Shown: positions 26,991-34,967 of the stretch, one piece after another
Numbering within the stretch: position 1 is the first letter of the stretch
Layout: each line of letters starts with the position of its first letter
Origin: Microbacterium pseudoresistens
Lineage (GTDB): Bacteria; Actinomycetota; Actinomycetes; Actinomycetales; Microbacteriaceae
NCBI RefSeq assembly: GCF_013409745.1
Contig: NZ_JACCBH010000001.1
Coordinates: 372,001 to 436,000 of the forward strand
DNA length: 64,000 nt
Direction: 5' to 3'
Program-made: the position numbers and the translations under genes
The notes under the pieces: generated by a model
Seen by the model: only the letters and a program-made list of their open reading frames with translations
What the model was told of the DNA's origin: nothing
Databases searched by the model: none

Positions 26991-27181
26991 CACGAGATTC
27001 GGATCATCGAACACCGCGGACACCGCGGCAGGAGCGTGCTTGAATTGCATCTACGAGATGCCTCTCGGATCGGAACACTAGAACCCTAAGCAAGCTCTAT
27101 TCTTCCTGATCAGAGGGGCATTTCTGCGTCACGGAACCCGACCATTACCCAGGCGGATCGGTGCATCGAGGCTCAGTGTGC
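26991..27181. other. Lower-GC gap without a recognised gene
   Basis: About 190 bases between the IS630 scrap and the SDR tail. It is visibly less GC-rich than the genome average (for example around 27050-27110). No family match was recognised; it may be further element debris. Confidence 0.35.
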
Positions 27182-27286
27182 CTACAGCGGTATCGGGCGG
27201 GAGAAGTCGAAATGCACTCCGGTGAGCTCTTCGGTGGTCTGCCAGAGGCGTTCGGCAAGTTCGATGTCGTTCGCGCGCGCGGATCG
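27182..27286 (-). pseudogene. C-terminal fragment of an SDR oxidoreductase
   Basis: The minus strand encodes ANDIELAERLWQTTEELTGV followed by HFDFSRPIPL and a stop. The pattern AERLWxxxEELTGV is a common C-terminal ending of actinobacterial short-chain dehydrogenases of the retinol-dehydrogenase-like group. The gene is cut at about 27286, exactly where the tRNA-like fragment starts, so the two were joined by a deletion or insertion event. Confidence 0.5.
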
Positions 27287-27292
27287 CCCGCG

Positions 27293-27330
27293 GATTCAAA
27301 GTCTGATGCTCTGCCAACTGAGCTACAGGC
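27293..27330 (-). pseudogene. 5' half of a tRNA (tRNA-Gln(TTG)-like), truncated after the anticodon loop
   Basis: The minus strand from 27330 reads GCCTGTAGCTCAGTTGGCAG, then AGCATCAGACTTTGAATC. This is a complete acceptor 5' strand, D-arm and anticodon 5' stem with loop CTTTGAA (anticodon TTG). The expected TCTGA stem partner, T-arm and acceptor 3' strand are absent; SDR-tail sequence follows instead. It is a tRNA gene remnant at the edge of the galacturonate module, a typical scar of an integration or deletion. Confidence 0.6.
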
Positions 27331-27353
27331 TCTACTCGTTAAGCGTAGCGGCG

Positions 27354-28166
27354 TCAGCCCCAGTCCGTGCCGAGCTCGCGGTCCGCGGTCACGGAAGTGC
27401 CGCCGAGCGCCGTCGCCGCGATCTGGGCCTCGTCCTCGAGCCCCGGCAGCATGATGCCTGGGATGCCGTCGGCATGACGCTCGGCGTCGTCCACCGGCCG
27501 GAAGCCGATGGCCGCGCCCGCATCGCCCCGCACCCACGCGCGCGTGTTGTCCGAGACGCCCCACACGATGCGATGTCCTGGGCCTTCGAGCACGGCGCAC
27601 GCGTCGACGAGGCGAACCATGTCGGCGGGCGAGAACCACAGTGAGAGACCGCGGCGGTCGAGCGGCTCCGGAAGGAACGCGGCGATGCGCGCTGAGACGA
27701 CCGTCATGCCGAAACGGTCGGCGTAGAGGCTCCCGAGCGCCTCGAGGGCGACCTTGCCGACGCCGTAGTACGAGTCCGGACGCGGGTCGAGGACCGGCTC
27801 CCGCCGCGCATCCGCGACGGTCGCATACCCGACCGCGTGCCCCGAGCTCGCCAGGAGCACACGCCGCACGCCGGCCCGGCGCGCTCCCTCGAGCACCGCC
27901 CGCGTGCCGCCGATATTGACGCGCAGGATCTCGTCGAACGGGCGCTCCTGGCGATGCCCGCCGAGGTGGACCACGAGGTTGGCGCCCGCGCACGCCGCGG
28001 TCATCGCATCCAGGTCGGTGATGTCGGCGGCGACGAACTCCTCGTCGACGCCGAGCGCATCCTCGGGCGCGACGAGGTCGGTCAGCCGGCACCGATAGTG
28101 CCCGAGCAGAGGACGGATCGCGGACGCGATGTGACCGCTGCCGCCCGTGATGAGGATCGTCGTCAT
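27354..28166 (-). CDS. NAD-dependent uronate dehydrogenase-like protein
   Basis: This 270-residue extended/atypical SDR has TGGSGHIASAI as cofactor loop, VHLGGHRQERPFDEILRVNI, LLASSGHAVGY and the Tyr-x-x-x-Lys pair in YYGVGKVALEAL. This pattern and length match uronate dehydrogenases, which oxidise D-galacturonate or D-glucuronate to the aldaro-lactone. Its ATG overlaps the GH28 stop by ATGA. It is the last gene of the leftward module, and its product would feed the enolase-superfamily enzyme. A related hexose epimerase is the alternative, but context favours uronate dehydrogenase. Confidence 0.82.
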   Translation of the reverse strand: MTTILITGGSGHIASAIRPLLGHYRCRLTDLVAPEDALGVDEEFVAADITDLDAMTAACAGANLVVHLGGHRQERPFDEILRVNIGGTRAVLEGARRAGVRRVLLASSGHAVGYATVADARREPVLDPRPDSYYGVGKVALEALGSLYADRFGMTVVSARIAAFLPEPLDRRGLSLWFSPADMVRLVDACAVLEGPGHRIVWGVSDNTRAWVRGDAGAAIGFRPVDDAERHADGIPGIMLPGLEDEAQIAATALGGTSVTADRELGTDWG

Positions 28167-29467
28167 GGCACCTCCACGATCGTCTGCGAGTTCCACCCCG
28201 CGGGGAGCGGATCGGGCCGGAACACCTCGACATCGCGCAGGGTAAGTTCCTCGACACCCCTCGCGAACACCCCCGGCAGACCACCCGGGTAGAGGTCTAC
28301 GCCCGTCGTCCCGCCGCCGGGCGCGGCTCCCGGACCGGTCTCGCTCGAAGCGACCGGTCGCGTGTCGTACTGCCCCTGCAGCGGGGAGGGCGAGTGGCGC
28401 TGCACGAGCCGCACCCCGTCGAAGACGATGTCCCGGATGCGGCCGCCCTCCCCCGCGTGGACGTTGATGGCGCCGTCCGCGACCCCCGATAGGCCGCTGA
28501 ACCGCACGTGCTCGATGACACCAGGATCGACGCCCTCGACGCGGCGGCCGGCGGAGACGAACACGGGATCGGCCTTGCCCCAGTACGCCTCTCCCGCCAT
28601 CGGACAGTCGAAGGTCACGCCGCTCACGAGGATGTGCCGCAACCCGCCGCCGTCCCGCGAGATGAGGCCGATGCCCCGATTCGCCGTGACCGTGCAGTCG
28701 GACACGACCACGAAGCCGACATCCTCGACCGTCTCGGTCCCGATCTTGATCGCGCAGCTCGTCGACCGAACGATACACCCGGTGACGACGATGTGCTCGG
28801 CGGGTCTGCGGAACCGGCCGGTGAGCTCCGTGGTCTTGATGCACACGCCGTCGTCCGCGGAGCTCAGACGGCAGTCCGCGATCCGTACGCGGCGCGAGCC
28901 GTCGATGTCGATGCAGTCGGTGTTGGCCATGGTGAGGTCGTTGTCGATCGTGACTCCGGTGATCGCGACATCGTCGCAGCCGGCGATGTGCACTGTCCAG
29001 ATGGGGGCGCGCTCGATCGTGATGTCGGCGATCGTCACCGCCTCGCAGCCCTCGAAGAGCACGATCCGCGGTCGTAGCGGATGCGGCACGCGGTAGCCGT
29101 CTGCGTCCGCCTCGACCGCGAAGTAGGCGTCCGCGTTGCCGAGGATGCGGCCCCGGCCCCGGATTCCAACGTCGCGCGCGTCCCGGGCGTAGATCATGGC
29201 GTGCCGCGCGCCCTCGACCGCCGTCGCGGCGTCGTGCTCGCGGAAGTCGTCGTACCGCGGGCTCGCGATGATCGTGGCGCCCGCCGAGAGCTCGAGCGTC
29301 ACGCCGCTGCGCAGCAAGAGTCCGCCCGTCAGGTACTGGCCATCGCCGATAAGCAGCGTTCCGCCGCCGTCGTCGTGAACGGCGTCGATGCCGTTCTGGA
29401 GGGCGGCGGTGTCGAGGGCGCGTCCGTCGCCGCGGGGCGAGAACTCGACGAGATCGCGCGTGGTCAT
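28163..29467 (-). CDS. GH28 polygalacturonase-like protein, apparently cytosolic
   Basis: This 434-residue right-handed beta-helix protein starts MTTRDLVEFSPRGDGRALDT with no signal peptide. GH28 landmarks are ANTDCIDIDGS (NTD, residues about 180) and SADDGVCIKT (the catalytic Asp pair, about 203). The usual GHG histidine motif is replaced by TSCAIKIGTET. Absence of a signal suggests that it trims oligogalacturonides after uptake by the linked ABC importer, releasing galacturonate for the dehydrogenase. The ATG overlaps the aldehyde dehydrogenase stop by four bases. The exact linkage cut is unknown. Confidence 0.82.
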   Translation of the reverse strand: MTTRDLVEFSPRGDGRALDTAALQNGIDAVHDDGGGTLLIGDGQYLTGGLLLRSGVTLELSAGATIIASPRYDDFREHDAATAVEGARHAMIYARDARDVGIRGRGRILGNADAYFAVEADADGYRVPHPLRPRIVLFEGCEAVTIADITIERAPIWTVHIAGCDDVAITGVTIDNDLTMANTDCIDIDGSRRVRIADCRLSSADDGVCIKTTELTGRFRRPAEHIVVTGCIVRSTSCAIKIGTETVEDVGFVVVSDCTVTANRGIGLISRDGGGLRHILVSGVTFDCPMAGEAYWGKADPVFVSAGRRVEGVDPGVIEHVRFSGLSGVADGAINVHAGEGGRIRDIVFDGVRLVQRHSPSPLQGQYDTRPVASSETGPGAAPGGGTTGVDLYPGGLPGVFARGVEELTLRDVEVFRPDPLPAGWNSQTIVEVP

Positions 29468-30915
29468 GGCTGTTCCTTGTGCACTGCTGGGTACTGGACA
29501 CCATCGACCCGCCGGGGGATTCCCAGCGGATTCGACTCCTGCAGCTCCGGCGGCAAAAGGCCGTCGGGTGTCGCCTGCCAGGCGATCGGGCGGAGGAAAC
29601 GGCGGGTCGCCGTGGCGCCCACCGAGGTGTGAGCGGATGTCGTCGACGGCCACGGGCCGCCGTGATGCTGCGCCCAGTTCACGGCGACTCCCGTCGGCCA
29701 TCCGTCGAAGAGGACACGGCCGGCGATGAGGGTGAGCTCATCGACGAGCGAGCGGATGTCGTCCTCCGACTGCGAGTGGACGGTCGCCGTGAGGCTGCCA
29801 CCGATCACCCGCACGCACGCGACCACCTGATGGAGGTCATCGTACTCGACGACAAGGGTCACCGGTCCGAAGCACTCGACCAGATGGCCCTGCGGATCCG
29901 CGAGGACGCGATCGGCGGTGGTGGTGAGCACGGCGGGGGCCACCGCATTCGGATCCTCTGAGACGCCGCGAAGCACGCGCATGCCGGGCAGCGCGGAGAG
30001 CCGGTCAAGGCCGGACAGCAGGGCGCGCTCGATCGGCTCGCTCAGCAACGGCATCCCGCTGCCGAGCAAGCTCGCGACCCGCTCCGCGACGCGAGCGCCC
30101 GACGGCGCGAACACGACGCCCGGCTTGGTGCAGAACTGCCCGCCGCCGAGCTGGAACGATGCGGCGAGCCCCGATGCGAGCTCATCCGCCCGCTTCTCCG
30201 CAGCCCGCGCGGTGATGACGACGGGATTGACCGCACTCAGCTCGCCGTAGAACGGGATCGGCACCGGTCGCGCCTGGGCGACCGCCATCAGCGCTCGGCC
30301 GCCCTCGAGCGAACCCGTGAACCCGACCGCGGCGATCGCGGGGTCGCCGACGAGATCGAGTCCGGTCTTGCGGCCCGTGACGTGGCCGAACGTGCCCGAC
30401 GGAGCCCCCGCCGCGGTCAGGGCGTCCGCGACGAGCGCCGCCGTCCGGCGAGACAGCTCCGCGTGCGCCGAGTGCCCCTTGACGACGACCGGGTTGCCCG
30501 CGGCAAGCGCGGACGCGGTATCGCCGCCGGCGACCGAGAAGGCGAACGGGAAGTTGGATGCGCTGAAGACGGCGACAGGGCCGATCGGCACCAGCATCCG
30601 CCGCAGATCCGGCGTCGGGACAGGCAGATCGGAGCGGGCGTGGTCGACGATCGCCTCGAGATACGCCCCGTCGAGGATGACGGAGGCGAAGAAGCGCAGC
30701 TGCCCCGTCGTCCGGCGAAGCTCTCCGGCGAGCCGATCCGCGCCCAGGCGCGTCTCGGAATGAGCCAGCGCGACGAGCTCATCCGCATGCTCCTCAAGCC
30801 GATCGGCGATCGCCGTCAGCCAGCCCGCGCGCTCGAGCGCCGTCGCCCGGCGCGTGAGCCGGAACGCGGCGGCGGCGGCCGTCGCCGCCTCGAGGTCGTG
30901 CGCGCTAGTGTTCAT
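29464..30915 (-). CDS. Aldehyde dehydrogenase, alpha-ketoglutarate semialdehyde dehydrogenase-like
   Basis: This 483-residue ALDH has GPVAVFSASNFPFAFSVAGG, VVVKGHSAHAELS, the NAD-binding turn VGFTGSLEGGRAL, the catalytic Glu region PFYGELSAVNPV, and the nucleophile in GGGQFCTKPG. GQFCTKPG with an early Phe-Pro-Phe-Ala is typical of the dehydrogenases that oxidise 2-oxoglutarate semialdehyde at the end of aldarate and pentose oxidation. The start overlaps the enolase-superfamily gene by 11 bases. With KdgD two genes upstream it closes the path to 2-oxoglutarate. Confidence 0.87.
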   Translation of the reverse strand: MNTSAHDLEAATAAAAAFRLTRRATALERAGWLTAIADRLEEHADELVALAHSETRLGADRLAGELRRTTGQLRFFASVILDGAYLEAIVDHARSDLPVPTPDLRRMLVPIGPVAVFSASNFPFAFSVAGGDTASALAAGNPVVVKGHSAHAELSRRTAALVADALTAAGAPSGTFGHVTGRKTGLDLVGDPAIAAVGFTGSLEGGRALMAVAQARPVPIPFYGELSAVNPVVITARAAEKRADELASGLAASFQLGGGQFCTKPGVVFAPSGARVAERVASLLGSGMPLLSEPIERALLSGLDRLSALPGMRVLRGVSEDPNAVAPAVLTTTADRVLADPQGHLVECFGPVTLVVEYDDLHQVVACVRVIGGSLTATVHSQSEDDIRSLVDELTLIAGRVLFDGWPTGVAVNWAQHHGGPWPSTTSAHTSVGATATRRFLRPIAWQATPDGLLPPELQESNPLGIPRRVDGVQYPAVHKEQP

Positions 30916-31996
30916 GCGGATCGCCGCCGACCTGAGAGACGAACTTGAGCCCCAGCCCGGGGCGGCCCGCCGACCGGAGGCGCGCGCCCTCGATCCGGAC
31001 GGGCGGCTCCTCGGCGAGCAGGCCGAGCGAGTGCAGATCGTTGCCGTCCGCATCCTCGATGATGGGCGTATCCGGCAGGGTGAGGGCGAGTTGGCCGGAA
31101 AGCTCGGTGAGCAGGTGCGGGGCGAGCTGGATCCCGTCGCCGGCGAGCGCGGCGATCTCCCGGAACGGCGTGATCCCGCCGACGCGCACGATGTTTGGCT
31201 GGATGATGTCAACGACACCCGCCTCGAGGTACTCCGCGAAGCGGTAGACCGTGTAGAGGTTCTCCCCGAGGGCGATGGGGAGGTCGATCGCATCGCGCAG
31301 CTCGCGGTGCGCGCGCAGGTCGTCGGCGCGCAGCGGCTCCTCGACCCATTGCAGGTCGAACTGCTGGAGCTCGCGCAAGGCCTCGACGGCCTGCGGCACG
31401 GTCCAGCGCTGGTTCGCGTCCACCATGATCTTGCAGTCGGGTCCCATCGCCGCGCGCACCGTCGCGACGCGCTCCACGTCATGGGCGACGTCGTTACGCC
31501 CCACCTTGAGCTTGACCGCCGAGTAGCCCGCCTTCGCCCATCGACGCGACTGAGCCTCGATGTCCTTGAGGCCGTAGTAGAAGTTGATGCCGCTCGCATA
31601 GACCTCGACCTCAGACCGGTGTTCGCCGAGGAAGGCGGAGATGGAGAGGTCGGCCCTGCGAGCCGCGAGGTCCCAAAGCGCGAGGTCGAGTCCCGCCATC
31701 GCGATCGTCGTGATGCCACCCGAGCCCACTTCGTGGAGGTGACGCCACAAGCGGGGCCAGAGCATCTCCGCGTCGGCCGGCTGACCGATCGCGAACTCCC
31801 GGATGTCCTCGTCGAGCAGTGCCTGGACCGCTCCCGCGCCGATGGCCGGGACCCACGAGAAGCCGTGGCCGGCCCGGCCCTCGCTGTCGACGATGTCGAC
31901 GGCGATGACGGCGACGCTGCGGACTATGGGCGACCACGGTCGAGGCAGCGGCACGTCGAGCCGACGCGAGGTCATCGATGCGATCACCGAGCTCAT
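30905..31996 (-). CDS. Enolase-superfamily aldarate enzyme (galactarolactone cycloisomerase/dehydratase-like)
   Basis: This 363-residue protein is of the mandelate racemase/muconate lactonising branch. Visible active-site elements are AVKLKVG (Lys-x-Lys), IMVDANQRW (Asp ligand), WVEEPL (Glu), LGENLY (Glu), QPNIVRVGG and QLAPHLLTE (His). Members convert galactarate, glucarate or their lactones. Next to uronate dehydrogenase and a KdgD-type dehydratase the best fit is cycloisomerisation of the aldaro-lactone to 3-deoxy-2-keto-hexarate. The ATG overlaps the KdgD stop by ATGA. Exact specificity is inferred. Confidence 0.85.
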   Translation of the reverse strand: MSSVIASMTSRRLDVPLPRPWSPIVRSVAVIAVDIVDSEGRAGHGFSWVPAIGAGAVQALLDEDIREFAIGQPADAEMLWPRLWRHLHEVGSGGITTIAMAGLDLALWDLAARRADLSISAFLGEHRSEVEVYASGINFYYGLKDIEAQSRRWAKAGYSAVKLKVGRNDVAHDVERVATVRAAMGPDCKIMVDANQRWTVPQAVEALRELQQFDLQWVEEPLRADDLRAHRELRDAIDLPIALGENLYTVYRFAEYLEAGVVDIIQPNIVRVGGITPFREIAALAGDGIQLAPHLLTELSGQLALTLPDTPIIEDADGNDLHSLGLLAEEPPVRIEGARLRSAGRPGLGLKFVSQVGGDPHEH

Positions 31997-32898
31997 CGGT
32001 CCTCCTCCTTGACGATCGTCGTGCCATGGGCGAGAAGCTCCTCGAGCCGGCCCAGCTGACGTGGGGACGGATCCACGAGCGGCGGGCGCACGGACCCGAC
32101 CGCGTCGCCCCGGAGCCGGAGCCCCGCCTTGACGAGCGAGACGGCGTGACCCGGCGTCTCGTCGCGCAACGCGACGAGCGGGTCGAAGAACTCCCGGAGC
32201 AGACGCTCGCGCATCCTCGGCGATCGCGGCCGACGGAAGCCGCCCGCGATCTCCGGCGCCATGGTGAACACTGCCGACGAGTATCGGTGCACTCCAAGCC
32301 TCTCGTATGCCGCCTGGCGCGTCTCTGCGGTCGGGAGCCCGTTGAAGAACAACATGTCCCGTCCCGCCTCCTGCGCCAGGCCGATGAACTGCTCGACGAG
32401 GGCGAGATCGCCGACGCCGTCCTTGATTCCGATGATGCGGTCGAGCCGGAGCAGCCGACGAACCGAGTCCGCAGTGAGCGCCCCCGTACCGCGATGGTAG
32501 AGGACGATGGGCAGCAGAGTCGCGGCCGCGATCGCCTCGACGTACGCGACGAGTCCCTCCTGCGCGGGCTCCACCAGGTACGGCGGAAGCAGGAGGAGCG
32601 CGTCGCATCCGGCCTCCTCCGCTGCGCGAGCGACCTCGACCGCATGGCCGACAGGTCCTCCGGTCCCCGTCCAGACGGGCACGGCGCCCGACGTCGCCGT
32701 CACGGCGACGCGGACGACCCGCGCTGCCTCGTCCTGCGTCAGAGCGTGGAACTCCCCCGCCCCGCCTGCGACGACGACGGCACCGGGGTCCCAGCTCAGG
32801 CGAGAGAGGACATGCGCGTGGAGCGCGTCCTCCGCGAGCGCGCCGTCCGCGTCGAACGGGGTCACGGGGAAGAACAGCGGCGCGTCGGAGATGGTCAT
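31993..32898 (-). CDS. kdgD: 5-dehydro-4-deoxyglucarate dehydratase (KdgD-like, DHDPS/NAL family)
   Basis: This 301-residue TIM-barrel lyase begins with LFFPVTPFDADG, then AGGAGEFHALTQDE, the Tyr segment PIVLYHRGTGAL and the Schiff-base lysine in GIKDGVGDLALV, with FFNGLPTAE and RYSSAVFTMAPE. This is the pattern of 5-keto-4-deoxy-glucarate dehydratase/decarboxylase, which makes 2-oxoglutarate semialdehyde. It is flanked by four-base overlaps on both sides, so expression is tightly coupled to the permease and the enolase-superfamily gene. Confidence 0.88.
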   Translation of the reverse strand: MTISDAPLFFPVTPFDADGALAEDALHAHVLSRLSWDPGAVVVAGGAGEFHALTQDEAARVVRVAVTATSGAVPVWTGTGGPVGHAVEVARAAEEAGCDALLLLPPYLVEPAQEGLVAYVEAIAAATLLPIVLYHRGTGALTADSVRRLLRLDRIIGIKDGVGDLALVEQFIGLAQEAGRDMLFFNGLPTAETRQAAYERLGVHRYSSAVFTMAPEIAGGFRRPRSPRMRERLLREFFDPLVALRDETPGHAVSLVKAGLRLRGDAVGSVRPPLVDPSPRQLGRLEELLAHGTTIVKEEDR

Positions 32899-33737
32899 TT
32901 CAGCCCCGTCGTCGAGATGCCCTTGACGAGGTACTTCTGGCCGAACAGGAAGATGAGGAACACCGGCAGCAGCGACACGATCGACATCGCGAACATGGGC
33001 CCGTAGGAGGATGCCGCCGTCGAGTCGAGGAACGACCGCAGGGCCACGGGCACCGTCATGATCTCGGGCGAGGTCAGGTAGATGAGCGCGGTGAAGAACT
33101 CGTTCCAGCTGTTGATGAACGTGAAGATCGCGGTCGCCGCGAGCGCGGGGAGCATGAGCGGGAGAACGACGCGAAGGAAGATGCCCACGTGTCCGAGCCC
33201 GTCGATGCGCGCGGCCTCATCGAGCTCCTTGGGGATCGACCGGATGAACTGCACCATGAGGAAGATGAAGAACGCGTCCGTCGCGAGGAACTTGGGCAGC
33301 AGCAGCGGGATGAACGTGTTCACCCAGCCCAGCTGGTTGAAGATGATGTACTGCGGCACGACGACGACGTGGATCGGGATCATGATCGTGATGAGCATGA
33401 TCGCGAAGAGCGGCTTGCGGAATCGGAAGTTGATCCGCGCGAACGCGTAGGCCGTGATCGAGCACGAGAACAGGTTGCCGACGACCGCGCCGAAGACGAG
33501 GATACCCGAGTTGAGCAGGTACCTCCCGAACGGATGCGCGAGGGCGTCCCACCCGTCGATGTAGTTGTCGAACTCGATTCCGGTCAGGAAGATCCCCGGG
33601 TTGCTGAAGATCTCGTCCTGCGGACGGAACGAGGAGGCGAGCATCCACAGCAGCGGATAGATCATCACGATGCTCGCGGTGATCATCACGACATGGCGGA
33701 TGATCGAGGAGGCGGGAGTGGCGCGTTTAGTCGTCAT
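32895..33737 (-). CDS. Carbohydrate ABC transporter permease (MalG-like) of the galacturonate module
   Basis: This 280-residue permease has six membrane segments. The coupling loop reads PKELDEAARIDGLGHVGIFL and is followed by FTFINSWNEFFTALIYL. It overlaps the partner permease by 11 bases and KdgD by four. It probably imports oligogalacturonide or galacturonate together with the divergent binding protein at 34968. No ATPase gene is present in the module. Confidence 0.92.
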   Translation of the reverse strand: MTTKRATPASSIIRHVVMITASIVMIYPLLWMLASSFRPQDEIFSNPGIFLTGIEFDNYIDGWDALAHPFGRYLLNSGILVFGAVVGNLFSCSITAYAFARINFRFRKPLFAIMLITIMIPIHVVVVPQYIIFNQLGWVNTFIPLLLPKFLATDAFFIFLMVQFIRSIPKELDEAARIDGLGHVGIFLRVVLPLMLPALAATAIFTFINSWNEFFTALIYLTSPEIMTVPVALRSFLDSTAASSYGPMFAMSIVSLLPVFLIFLFGQKYLVKGISTTGLK

Positions 33738-34734
33738 AGAAGACCCAGTACTTGGAGGCGATGAAGTTCACCGCGGTGAAAGCTCCGATGATGAAGACGA
33801 GGGCCCACGCGAGTGCGGAGGCATAGCCCATGTCCAGCTGTGCGAAGCCCTTCTGGTAGAGGTACAGCGTGTAGAACATGGTCGAGTCCGCGGGGCCGCC
33901 GCTCCCGCCCGAGACGACGAACGCCTGCGTGAAGGACTGGAAGCCGCCGATGATCTGCAGGACGAGGTTGAAGAAGATGATCGGGCTCAGAAGCGGAAGC
34001 GTGATGCGGAAGAAGCGCTGGAGTGACGTCGCCCCGTCGACCTGCGCCGCCTCGTAGTACATCGTCGGGATCTGCCGCAGCCCTGCGAGGAAGATGAGCA
34101 TGGGCGTGCCGAAGGTCCAGACGTGCAACAGGATGATCGTGCCGAGCGCCGTGTCGGGGTTGGAGATCCAGCTCGGCGCCTCAATGCCGATGCCCGACAG
34201 CAGCTGGTTGATGAGCCCGTCCCGACCGAACATCTGCCGCCACAGGATGGCGATCGCCACGGACGACCCGAGGAGCGACGGCAGATAGAAGATGGATCGG
34301 TAGAAGGCGAGCCCGCGCATGCCCCGGTCGAGCACGAGGGCGACGAGCAGGGCGAAGACGAGCAGGAGCGGGACGGAGACGAGCACGTAGGTGAACGTCA
34401 CCCCGAGCGAGTTCGCGAGTCTCGCGTCGCCGAGCATCCGGACGATGTTGTCGAGCCCGACCCAGGTCGGCGGGCGGATGAGGTCGTAGTCGGTGAAGGA
34501 CAGGTAGAGCGATGCGAGCATGGGCCCGACGGTGATGAGCACGAGTCCGAGGAGCCATGGGATGAGGAAGAGGAACCCCATCCTGTTCTCCTGACGGGCG
34601 TTCTTCCCGGTGGGCCTGCCGCTGCCCGACGATCGGAGCCGGCGCAGCTCGCCGAGGGCGCTCACCGCTCGCGCCCGCGGTGTCGTGTGTTGGGGGCCAC
34701 GTCGTCCACTCCGTTCGATCGTCGTGACGCACAT
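33727..34734 (-). CDS. Carbohydrate ABC transporter permease (MalF-like) of the galacturonate module
   Basis: This permease of about 335 residues shows GFLFLIPWLLGLVLITVGPM, SLYLSFTDYDLIRPP and the coupling loop YYEAAQVDGATSLQRFFRIT. It is the first gene of the leftward transcript. The start is uncertain: an ATG at 34734 gives a long basic N-terminus, and a GTG at 34665 is also possible; neither has a strong ribosome site. The AT-rich region just upstream carries the GTAA-N4-TTAC operator-like site. Confidence 0.88.
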   Translation of the reverse strand: MCVTTIERSGRRGPQHTTPRARAVSALGELRRLRSSGSGRPTGKNARQENRMGFLFLIPWLLGLVLITVGPMLASLYLSFTDYDLIRPPTWVGLDNIVRMLGDARLANSLGVTFTYVLVSVPLLLVFALLVALVLDRGMRGLAFYRSIFYLPSLLGSSVAIAILWRQMFGRDGLINQLLSGIGIEAPSWISNPDTALGTIILLHVWTFGTPMLIFLAGLRQIPTMYYEAAQVDGATSLQRFFRITLPLLSPIIFFNLVLQIIGGFQSFTQAFVVSGGSGGPADSTMFYTLYLYQKGFAQLDMGYASALAWALVFIIGAFTAVNFIASKYWVFYDD

Positions 34735-34780
34735 TCTGGGGAACGCCCCGGTCGGTGCCATTCGGTGCCAACTCGCGTCA

Positions 34781-34792
34781 GTAACATTTTAC
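34781..34792. promoter_or_regulatory. Operator-like dyad GTAA-N4-TTAC, copy 1
   Basis: GTAACATTTTAC forms a GTAA/TTAC dyad and shares TAACATTTTAC with a second copy 106 bases further right. It lies upstream of the leftward permease operon in unusually AT-rich DNA and is a candidate site for the GntR/FCD regulator at 36316. Confidence 0.55.
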
Positions 34793-34886
34793 ATAGAAAT
34801 ACCAGAACGCAAAATCCCTGATATTTCGGGGCTTCTGACTCAGAAGGACACTCAACGTTCGGGAGGTTCCCAAGATTCTTCTCGCA

Positions 34887-34898
34887 ATAACATTTTAC
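34887..34898. promoter_or_regulatory. Operator-like dyad, copy 2 (ATAA-N4-TTAC)
   Basis: ATAACATTTTAC repeats the eleven bases TAACATTTTAC of copy 1 in the same orientation. It stands 70 bases before the binding-protein start, so one site faces each divergent transcription unit. Confidence 0.55.
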
Positions 34899-34967
34899 TC
34901 GTGTATGGTGGCGGATGTCACGGCTCCCGCACACCACCCGCATCACGAACGATCAAAGGAGATTGCA

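Noticed and set aside
32895..34898. CRISPR-like or other direct repeat array near the galacturonate promoter
   Set aside because: Only two copies of an 11-base motif, 106 bases apart; better explained as operators.
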